From positions 1-12,005 of the forward strand of contig CAZRKL010000080.1 in assembly GCA_964600595.1 (NCBI GenBank): DNA of 12,005 bases, read 5' to 3'. Origin of the DNA: DAIOEK01 sp964600595. GTDB lineage: Bacteria; Chloroflexota; Anaerolineae; Anaerolineales; Anaerolineaceae. Position numbers and translations under genes: made by a program. The notes under the pieces were generated by a model. That model was not told the DNA's origin, did not search any database, and was given only the letters and a program-made list of their open reading frames with translations. Of this stretch, positions 7,216-12,005 are shown piece after piece. Numbering within the stretch: position 1 is the first letter of the stretch; every line of letters starts with the position of its first letter.

Positions 7216-8091
7216 TCATAGCCCGGCCATTTTAGCAGTAACTTCCCAGAGTTTTTTCCAGGTATTTCGATTATAAGAGTTTGCACTCGACCGTACCTGC
7301 CGGTTATTTTCATCCCAATATCCGCCAGTGATTTTTTCTACAGAGGGATCGGCAGCCAGGTAAGTATAAGTCTCTGCCTGTTTTTCCGGCGTAATGGACA
7401 TTGAACGTTTAATCTCATAGATTTTTCTCAACCAAGCTGGAAGATGACCGAGACGCTCATCTGGAATGGCAACATTGGTAACCCGCACGCAGTTGACGGT
7501 AACACCAGAATTTTTCAATTGATCTGCCATCTCGTAGGTGAACATCACCTGAGCCAATTTGGAATGGTAGTAAGCGTGTTGTGTATCGAATTTCCGTTCG
7601 CCGTTCAAGTTGTCAAATTCAATATCCAGGAAGGGATAAACCATCAAACCTTTAGATGCGACATTGATAATCCGGCTGGGCGAGCTGTTTTTGAGGACAT
7701 CCAGAAGTAAATGGGTGAGGAGAAAGATCCCCACATGATTGGTGGCAAATATGGTTTCGATCCCATCTGAGGTGAGGGTGGCTTTCTTAAGCGAGTGATC
7801 AAAGTTGGCTGCATTATTGATCAATACATCCAGCCGGGGGTATTTGTTTATAAACGCTTCAGAGAAAGAATGAATGGATTTTTGCGATGATAGATCAACC
7901 TGCATGAGGTCAACATTATCTGACTGCGATTTTTGCTTTACTTCTTCCAGGGCAAGAGATCCCCTTTCTATAGAGCGGCATGCCATAATCACAGTCGCGC
8001 CCATGCTGGCAAGTTGAATGGCTGCTGCTTTGCCGATCCCGGAATTTGCGCCGGTGATCACCATGTTTTTTCCTTCCAGTTGATATTTCAT
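7216..8091 (-). CDS. Short-chain dehydrogenase/reductase (SDR), retinol-dehydrogenase-like
   Basis: A 291-residue NAD(P)-dependent oxidoreductase of the classical SDR fold. The nucleotide-binding motif TGANSGIG (13-20) follows the first strand, and MACRS (37-41), with R39 after the second strand, favours NADP(H). NNA at 92-94, N118 in ATNHVG, S146 in NVASKG and YYHSK with Y174 and K178 make up the full catalytic tetrad. The overall layout resembles the retinol dehydrogenase/WW-oxidoreductase-like branch, but the substrate cannot be read from sequence. The C-terminus contains a tryptophan- and asparagine-rich stretch (DENNRQVRSSANSYNRNTW, about 259-277), likely part of the substrate lid. AGAAGGA lies six bases upstream of the ATG. 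It overlaps the tetR stop by four bases, so the two genes are almost surely co-transcribed and co-regulated. Confidence 0.92.
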   Translation of the reverse strand: MKYQLEGKNMVITGANSGIGKAAAIQLASMGATVIMACRSIERGSLALEEVKQKSQSDNVDLMQVDLSSQKSIHSFSEAFINKYPRLDVLINNAANFDHSLKKATLTSDGIETIFATNHVGIFLLTHLLLDVLKNSSPSRIINVASKGLMVYPFLDIEFDNLNGERKFDTQHAYYHSKLAQVMFTYEMADQLKNSGVTVNCVRVTNVAIPDERLGHLPAWLRKIYEIKRSMSITPEKQAETYTYLAADPSVEKITGGYWDENNRQVRSSANSYNRNTWKKLWEVTAKMAGL

Positions 8092-8726
8092 ACTCGATCC
8101 TTCTCTGCTTTATGTGAGGTGATACCATTTTCTAGAATGGAGACGATCTGTTCATACATGGCGCCGAAATCCTGTTCCATGTTTTCTGGTGGCAAAGCGC
8201 TGATCTGTTGTGCCAGCCCTGTGATGGCGGAAGTGAACACCATTGCTGCCAGCGCCGGGTTAATATCAGGGCGGATTTCACCCCGCTTGATCCCTTGTCG
8301 AATAAGATCTTCAAAATAATGGTTACTTGATTTCGTTGCACGTTGGAGAGCTTCGACGGGCAAGGGAGATTTGCCAAAAATTGCTCGATTGCCAAGTTTT
8401 GCCAGGTTTGGGTAAAGATGTTGAAAATTCAGCATTTCTTTAAATAAGAAACGAAGGGTTTGAAACAGGTCCATCTCAACCGGCCGTGGCACAGCTTTTG
8501 ACATAACCTCAGCCTTTACCTCCGCGGCATATTCCAGTAAGTATTGATACAAGTCTGCTTTATCAGTGAAATATTGATACAGGCTGCCTTTGGCTATGCC
8601 TGATCGGGCAACAATTTTTGTGATGGAAGCGCTATTAAAGTCATGCTCCGCAAATTCCTCGACGGCGCAATCCAAAATGCGCTGGCGCTTATCTTCTGGC
8701 AGGTTAAAAAAGGTGGGACTCGGCAT
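8088..8726 (-). CDS. TetR/AcrR family transcriptional repressor
   Basis: A 212-residue regulator when read from the ATG at 8726. The N-terminus MPSPTFFNLPEDKRQRIL is typical of the family. The helix-turn-helix lies at about residues 33-52 (SITKIVARSGIAKGSLYQYF), and the remaining helical region would bind an unknown ligand. The frame extends upstream to an ATG at 8777 (229 residues). That start is unlikely because a TATAAT hexamer ends one base before it and the transcript should begin near 8771; the extra 17 codons overlap two palindromic operators. AGGA lies about 13 bases before the preferred start, a rather long spacing. The gene precedes the SDR with a four-base overlap. Autoregulation is likely from the operators in its own promoter; the inducer is unknown. 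Confidence 0.9.
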   Translation of the reverse strand: MPSPTFFNLPEDKRQRILDCAVEEFAEHDFNSASITKIVARSGIAKGSLYQYFTDKADLYQYLLEYAAEVKAEVMSKAVPRPVEMDLFQTLRFLFKEMLNFQHLYPNLAKLGNRAIFGKSPLPVEALQRATKSSNHYFEDLIRQGIKRGEIRPDINPALAAMVFTSAITGLAQQISALPPENMEQDFGAMYEQIVSILENGITSHKAEKDRV

Positions 8727-8746
8727 GATATTTTGTAGATCCTGTG

Positions 8747-8760
8747 TGACTGAACAGTCA
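8747..8760. promoter_or_regulatory. Palindromic operator 1 (probable TetR site)
   Basis: TGACTGAACAGTCA has perfect six-base half-sites (TGACTG/CAGTCA) around a two-base centre. It lies just downstream of the predicted transcription start of the tetR-SDR promoter, a position where a bound repressor would block transcription. Its centre is 16 bases from that of operator 2. Confidence 0.65.
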
Positions 8761-8762
8761 TG

Positions 8763-8776
8763 TGACCAGGTGGTCA
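8763..8776. promoter_or_regulatory. Palindromic operator 2 (probable TetR site)
   Basis: TGACCAGGTGGTCA has perfect six-base half-sites (TGACCA/TGGTCA) around a GG centre. It spans the predicted +1 of the tetR promoter and nearly touches its -10. It shares the TGAC-N6-GTCA frame with operator 1. Confidence 0.7.
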
Positions 8777-8777
8777 T

Positions 8778-8806
8778 ATTATAGTTAATATGATTGAACC
8801 TGTCAA
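8778..8806 (-). promoter_or_regulatory. Consensus sigma-70 promoter of tetR-SDR
   Basis: On the minus strand TTGACA (8806-8801) and TATAAT (8783-8778) are both exact consensus and separated by 17 bases. Transcription should start near 8771, upstream of the ATG at 8726. So strong a promoter implies that expression is kept low by repression through the adjacent palindromes. Confidence 0.85.
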
Positions 8807-8841
8807 TGGAAAATGTGGCATATTAGAAATATGGATAGTTT

Positions 8842-8855
8842 TCACCAAGCGGTCA
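8842..8855. promoter_or_regulatory. Operator 3 in the divergent promoter
   Basis: TCACCAAGCGGTCA matches operator 2 at 11 of 14 positions and keeps the TNAC-N6-GTCA frame. It directly abuts the TATAAT at 8856-8861, filling the promoter spacer of the HXXEE gene. A TetR bound here would block that promoter as well. Confidence 0.5.
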
Positions 8856-8861
8856 TATAAT
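8856..8861 (+). promoter_or_regulatory. -10 element of the HXXEE gene promoter
   Basis: TATAAT is an exact -10 match placed about 28 bases before the ATG at 8890, giving an expected leader of about 22 bases. No good -35 hexamer is seen at 16-18 bases upstream, so the promoter may be weak or need help. Confidence 0.5.
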
Positions 8862-8889
8862 GGAATCAATCAAGATACGGGGTGGATGA

Positions 8890-9429
8890 ATGAAAATTGA
8901 AACCATGATGTGGCTCCTACCCATCGTTTTTATGCTGCATGATTTTGAAGAAATCATCATGATTCGCCCCTGGCTGGATTTAAATCGGCAGGGTCTGTTT
9001 ACGCGGTTTCCAAGACTCGCAAAGCTTATTTTCCCCCATTACGACACTATTTCTACCTCCAGTTTTGCATTTGCCGTCATGCTTCTTTTCATCCTTATCG
9101 CTGCGGTCACTTTCATTGCTGTGGAGTATGAGTATTACGCCCTTTGGATTGGTGTTTACTTGATATTTTTTGTTCATCTGCTGGTTCACATCATCTCAGC
9201 TATTGTGTACAAAAAGTATGTGCCAGTCATTATCACCAGCGTGTTAAGTTGCATCTATTGTGTTTATGTTGCTGTTTCGTTTCACCGCTTTCCAAGCTTG
9301 AAAATAAGCAGTATTTTGCTCTGGATAGGTTTAGGGGTGGTGATTCTGGGTTTGCTCTTCCCTTTGGTTATGAAAGCAGCAGCTGTTTTTGAAGGTTATC
9401 TTTCAAAACGATTCCAAAACGATGAATAG
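8890..9429 (+). CDS. HXXEE domain membrane protein
   Basis: A 179-residue protein with about five membrane segments. The naming motif is present near the N-terminus as HDFEE (H17, E20, E21) inside the first helix. Two further histidines, H96 and H100 (HLLVH), sit in a later helix followed by KKYVPVIITS, also a family feature. The histidines and glutamates might bind a metal or form a catalytic site within the membrane, but the family's reaction is not established. The ATG is preceded by the purine-rich GGGGTGGA. It faces away from tetR across a shared regulatory region, and the next gene on the same strand begins 38 bases downstream. It may therefore be under control of the neighbouring TetR regulator. 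Confidence 0.82.
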   Translation: MKIETMMWLLPIVFMLHDFEEIIMIRPWLDLNRQGLFTRFPRLAKLIFPHYDTISTSSFAFAVMLLFILIAAVTFIAVEYEYYALWIGVYLIFFVHLLVHIISAIVYKKYVPVIITSVLSCIYCVYVAVSFHRFPSLKISSILLWIGLGVVILGLLFPLVMKAAAVFEGYLSKRFQNDE

Positions 9430-9467
9430 TTACCCACCTAATCACGGGCGACGGAAGAAATCTAATT

Positions 9468-10160
9468 ATGAAAAACAAACTACGTATATTCCGAATTATT
9501 CTGCAAGTGATCTTCTTCATACTATTCTTACCATTGCTTCCGGTCATCATCTCGGGGAAATGGAATTGGTGGCAGGCTTGGATGTATGCGTCCGTATATA
9601 TACTGGGATTCGGTGTAAGTCGTTGGCTGGCACGCAGACGCTCACCCGATATCCTGACTGAACGCGCCAGGCTGGCAACTCAAAAAGATGCCAAATCATG
9701 GGATAAAATCCTGGTCTTACTGGTGGGGATCGGCGGGGGTATGATCCCGATTGCAGCCGGCATCGAAAATCGCCTGGGAGGTTTGTATAATTTTCAACTA
9801 CCAGTTGAGATGATTGGGCTATTGCTGATCGTCCTCGGATTTGTCCTTGGGTCATATGCATTGATTGAGAACCGTTTTTTCTCCGGTGTTGTCAGGATTC
9901 AAACTGACCGCGGTCATCATTTAGTCGACACCGGTCCATACCGCTGGATCAGACACCCCGGATACGCAGGCGCGATTCTCAGTTACATAGGCATTCCACT
10001 TCTCCTGGATTCTATCTGGACATATCTTCCGGTGGTCTTTGTGACCATCATCTTATTAATCCGTACCTCATTGGAAGATCAAACCCTCCAAAAGGAACTT
10101 CCCGATTATGCTGATTATGTAACAAGAACGCGCTATCGCCTAATTCCGGGCGTCTGGTAA
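9468..10160 (+). CDS. Isoprenylcysteine carboxyl methyltransferase-like (ICMT/PEMT) membrane protein
   Basis: A 230-residue integral membrane protein with about five membrane segments and the C-terminal ICMT/PEMT-type methyltransferase region. The signature DTGPYRWIRHPGYAG (154-168, H163-P164) is intact. Downstream R199, with E203-D204, corresponds to the R...EE cofactor-binding motif (here ED), and the protein ends in YVTRTRYRLIPGVW (217-230), as in many bacterial relatives. Such enzymes use S-adenosylmethionine to methylate lipid-soluble or membrane substrates; bacterial members mostly have unknown substrates, so true isoprenylcysteine activity should not be assumed. GGAAGA upstream of the ATG supports the start. 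The stop codon is the last known sequence before the assembly gap. It is probably co-transcribed with the HXXEE gene. Confidence 0.85.
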   Translation: MKNKLRIFRIILQVIFFILFLPLLPVIISGKWNWWQAWMYASVYILGFGVSRWLARRRSPDILTERARLATQKDAKSWDKILVLLVGIGGGMIPIAAGIENRLGGLYNFQLPVEMIGLLLIVLGFVLGSYALIENRFFSGVVRIQTDRGHHLVDTGPYRWIRHPGYAGAILSYIGIPLLLDSIWTYLPVVFVTIILLIRTSLEDQTLQKELPDYADYVTRTRYRLIPGVW

Positions 10161-10260
10161 NNNNNNNNNNNNNNNNNNNNNNNNNNNNNNNNNNNNNNNN
10201 NNNNNNNNNNNNNNNNNNNNNNNNNNNNNNNNNNNNNNNNNNNNNNNNNNNNNNNNNNNN
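10161..10260. other. Assembly gap (100 Ns)
   Basis: Exactly 100 undetermined bases. This round number is the usual placeholder for a scaffold gap of unknown size, so the true distance, and possibly additional genes between the methyltransferase and toroid genes, are not known. Confidence 0.97.
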
Positions 10261-11180
10261 TGGAAATCAACGGCGATGTCATAACCTGGTTAATGTCTGG
10301 CGATCCTGCAATCCGCTGGCAGGTTATGCAGGATATTCTGCACGCTGACTCTCTATCCGTTGAAACGGAAAGGTTAAATATAGCAACTGACGGCTGGGGT
10401 GCGCGTTTGCTTAGCTATCAGGATCCAGATGGCTTGTGGGCGGGACAGTTATATGACCATAAATGGATCTCGACAACGTATACAATGCTGCTGCTTCGGC
10501 AGTTGGGGCTTTCAGTGGATAATTCACACGCCCGGTTGGCATGTAAAAAATTACTGAATGGTGGGTATCAACCTGAAGGCGCCCTCTCTTACTCTAAAAG
10601 TAAGAAGGTGTTTGATCTGGGTGTCAATGGCATGGTTCTCTCCATCCTGGCATATTTTCACTTCTCTGATGATCGCCTTCACCGTGTTGCTGAATTCTTG
10701 CTTTCGCAGCAATGTGATGATGGACATTGGGAACCGTATCTGGACAACATGAGTTTGAAATACTGTTTTGATACCACGTTGCAGGTGCTGGAGGGATTTG
10801 CTGAATACATCCACCACTATCCAGACCGCCGGTTGTTCTTTGACCATGCCATATCACTGGGTATCGAGTTCCTTCTTAAACACAACATCTATATCAACGA
10901 CCAGGGTAAGCCGATAGAGAAGAAATGGACATTGTTTTCTTTTCCACCCCGCTGGCACTATGATGTTCTGGCCGCCATGGATTTTATCTTCCGGTATGGA
11001 TACCCTTATGATCACCGGATGGATAAAGCAATTCAACTCATTCAATCTAAACAGCGGACTGATGGGAGATGGGTTTCACAAAACCGTCATGCTGGAAAGA
11101 CATTTTTTGATATGGAATTGCCCGGAGAACCTTCCCGCTGGAATACACTCAGAGCGCTTCGCGTGCTCACGCTGAAATAG
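10260..11180 (+). CDS. Small alpha-toroid (prenyltransferase/squalene-cyclase-like repeat) protein, 5' end at gap
   Basis: From the internal ATG at 10293 the protein is 295 residues, but the frame stays open upstream to the gap edge. It adds EINGDVITWL before that methionine, and the first defined bases (TG at 10261) would complete an ATG if the hidden base is A. The sequence WLMSGDPAIRWQVMQDIL then reads as one helix, so the real start is at or before 10260. Three QW-type motifs are visible, numbering from 10293: QDPDGLW (43-49), QCDDGHW (140-146) and QRTDGRW (254-260). These mark the alpha-alpha toroid fold of terpene cyclases and prenyltransferases. No DxDD cyclase motif is present, and at about 306 residues it is half the size of squalene-hopene cyclase, so cyclase activity is doubtful. 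No signal peptide or membrane helix is seen. Function unknown. Confidence 0.8.
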   Translation, partial: XEINGDVITWLMSGDPAIRWQVMQDILHADSLSVETERLNIATDGWGARLLSYQDPDGLWAGQLYDHKWISTTYTMLLLRQLGLSVDNSHARLACKKLLNGGYQPEGALSYSKSKKVFDLGVNGMVLSILAYFHFSDDRLHRVAEFLLSQQCDDGHWEPYLDNMSLKYCFDTTLQVLEGFAEYIHHYPDRRLFFDHAISLGIEFLLKHNIYINDQGKPIEKKWTLFSFPPRWHYDVLAAMDFIFRYGYPYDHRMDKAIQLIQSKQRTDGRWVSQNRHAGKTFFDMELPGEPSRWNTLRALRVLTLK

Positions 11181-11212
11181 GATTAATACTCGTACATGGC
11201 GAGTTACTCACT

Positions 11213-11219
11213 GGAGAGG
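11213..11219 (+). promoter_or_regulatory. Ribosome binding site for the channel-like gene
   Basis: GGAGAGG ends four bases before the ATG at 11224 (its GGAG core is seven bases away). It supports this start. The 43-base gap to the toroid gene has no clear terminator, so the two may be co-transcribed. Confidence 0.6.
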
Positions 11220-11223
11220 TTTT

Positions 11224-11904
11224 ATGACTCAAACTAACAATACAAAACAGACGGTCTTACGGTTCCATCCTTCGGCTTTACTGCTAGCAGCCCAATTATT
11301 ATTATTGATACTGTACGCGGTGTTTGATGGATTACACAGCGAAAGGGCGATTCTGAGCGCTTTCAGCATTGTTATCTTAATGTTGGTGGTATGGGTAGTT
11401 CAGCGCAGCCCGGCGGTAAATTGGGTGGCATGGATTCTGGCGTTGCCGGTCTTTATCCTCAATCTGCTATCTGCACAGACACTTGACCCCAACCTGATTG
11501 CGTGGACAGCACTGCTCGAAGGAATACTGTATTTTTATGGCGCAGGTTCTTTAATCGCGTATATGCTTGGAGATACAGACGTAACAACGGATGAACTTTT
11601 TGCAGCCGGCGCAACTTATACATTGCTGGCATGGGGATTTGCCTATTTCTACCTGGCATGCCAGACCTGGATACCAGGCAGTATCATCAGCACAGTGACA
11701 AGTGGAAGAGCGCTTACATTTGTTGAGCTGTTGTTCCTCAGTTTTACCAACCTTTCTTCAACCGGTTTGAGTGATATTGTCCCGGTTACCACCCTCAGTC
11801 GGGTGATTGTCATGCTGGAGCAATTTGCCGGGGTAGGATATATTGCCATTGTGGTATCACGCTTGATTGGCATGTCTTTGCAGCGCAAAACAAAACGATC
11901 GTAA
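11224..11904 (+). CDS. Multi-pass membrane protein with ion-channel-like pore region
   Basis: A 226-residue protein with about six membrane segments (near 16-36, 43-60, 66-84, 96-115, 125-147 and 192-215). Between the last two lies a pore-loop-like stretch, FLSFTNLSSTGLSDIVPVT (171-189), placed as in two-helix K+ channel (Ion_trans_2) domains and followed by the usual LSRVIVMLEQFAGVGYIAIVVSRLIG-type helix (191-216). The K+ filter TVGYG is replaced by STGLS: G181 and D184 are kept, while the tyrosine becomes L182 and the second glycine S183. It is therefore channel-like by architecture, but potassium selectivity is not supported. The C-terminus is short and basic, with no RCK/TrkA domain. A good Shine-Dalgarno supports the start. 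It could be a non-selective channel, a channel with other selectivity, or a non-conducting relative. Confidence 0.72.
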   Translation: MTQTNNTKQTVLRFHPSALLLAAQLLLLILYAVFDGLHSERAILSAFSIVILMLVVWVVQRSPAVNWVAWILALPVFILNLLSAQTLDPNLIAWTALLEGILYFYGAGSLIAYMLGDTDVTTDELFAAGATYTLLAWGFAYFYLACQTWIPGSIISTVTSGRALTFVELLFLSFTNLSSTGLSDIVPVTTLSRVIVMLEQFAGVGYIAIVVSRLIGMSLQRKTKRS

Positions 11905-11933
11905 AATTCGCGGGCGAAAAACCAAAAAGCCTA

Positions 11934-11962
11934 TTGACTCGCATTTTTTATCGTGCTATTAT
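11934..11962 (+). promoter_or_regulatory. Strong sigma-70 promoter reading out of the window
   Basis: TTGACT (11934-11939) and TATTAT (11957-11962) are each one base off consensus and separated by exactly 17 bases. The gene it drives lies beyond the right edge. Confidence 0.7.
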
Positions 11963-12000
11963 GTTATCGATAACGGGAACGATAACAGGATCGATAACAT
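11961..12000. promoter_or_regulatory. Operator-like cluster, LacI-family style
   Basis: The segment contains the perfect palindrome GTTATCGATAAC (11963-11974). ATGTTATCGAT (11961-11971) is matched by its exact inverted copy, ATCGATAACAT (11990-12000). CGATAAC recurs at 11968, 11980 and 11992, exactly 12 bases apart. It overlaps the -10 and the expected transcription start, so a bound protein should repress. A CG-centred palindrome of this form resembles LacI-family operators; the regulator itself is not in the window. Confidence 0.6.
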
Positions 12001-12005
12001 ATGCT

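Noticed and set aside
7933..8319. A 128-residue plus-strand frame opposite SDR and tetR
   Set aside because: It runs antisense to two recognisable genes and looks like their mirror; no ribosome site or domain.
11188..11204. Hairpin ACTCG/CGAGT after the toroid gene as a terminator
   Set aside because: The stem is only five base pairs and no U-tract follows, so it is not convincing.
11906..11918. Small TTCG/CGAA hairpin after the channel-like gene as a terminator
   Set aside because: A four-base stem followed by an A-rich rather than T-rich stretch cannot be supported as a rho-independent terminator.
1..12005. Mobile element, phage, CRISPR array or defence system
   Set aside because: No transposase, integrase, phage structural gene, spaced direct-repeat array, nuclease or known defence domain could be recognised on either strand.

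Overview
The window appears to be a stretch of bacterial chromosome, probably a scaffolded draft or metagenome assembly, because it contains a run of exactly 100 Ns at 10161-10260. By eye the base composition is intermediate. The gene mix suggests a Gram-positive-like or Chloroflexota (Anaerolineae-like) bacterium: a full seven-subunit Mrp antiporter, small HXXEE, DUF2177 and DUF3592 membrane proteins, and a small alpha-toroid protein with QW-like motifs. That placement is an impression from protein style, not a measured result.

Layout. (1) 35-442: DUF2177-type membrane protein with a TTG start and a strong Shine-Dalgarno, followed by a rho-independent terminator. (2) 724-6505: a complete mrp/mnh operon in the order A-B-C-D-E-F-G, with subunits coupled by 1-16 base overlaps or a 2-3 base gap, after a 281-base non-coding leader. 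A DUF3592-like membrane protein (6523-7047) follows 17 bases later and may share the transcript. (3) 7048-7215: convergent intergenic region with two hairpins. (4) 7216-8726, minus strand: a TetR-family repressor overlapping a short-chain dehydrogenase by four bases. (5) 8890-10160, plus strand: an HXXEE-domain membrane protein and an isoprenylcysteine-methyltransferase-like (ICMT/PEMT) membrane protein. (6) 10161-10260: assembly gap. (7) About 10260-11180: a small QW-repeat toroid protein whose reading frame runs back to the gap edge. (8) 11224-11904: a multi-pass protein with a K+-channel-like pore region and an altered selectivity filter. (9) 11905-12005: a strong promoter with an operator-like repeat cluster, serving a gene beyond the window.

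How they work together. The Mrp genes encode one Na+/H+ antiporter complex for sodium efflux and pH homeostasis. The most informative regulatory region is 8747-8861. A consensus sigma-70 promoter (TTGACA, 17 bases, TATAAT) reads toward the tetR-SDR pair. Two palindromes of the form TGAC-N6-GTCA lie just downstream of its -10, and a third, related palindrome abuts the -10 of the divergent HXXEE gene. This suggests one TetR protein controls both arms (SDR on one side, HXXEE plus methyltransferase on the other). It also implies that the TetR start codon is at 8726, not the upstream ATG at 8777.

I do not see a phage, insertion sequence, CRISPR array, tRNA or rRNA. No clearly new system can be claimed from the sequence alone. 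The best candidates for a second look are the TetR-controlled divergent cluster, the odd-filter channel-like protein beside the toroid protein, and the 12-base-phased operator at the right edge.
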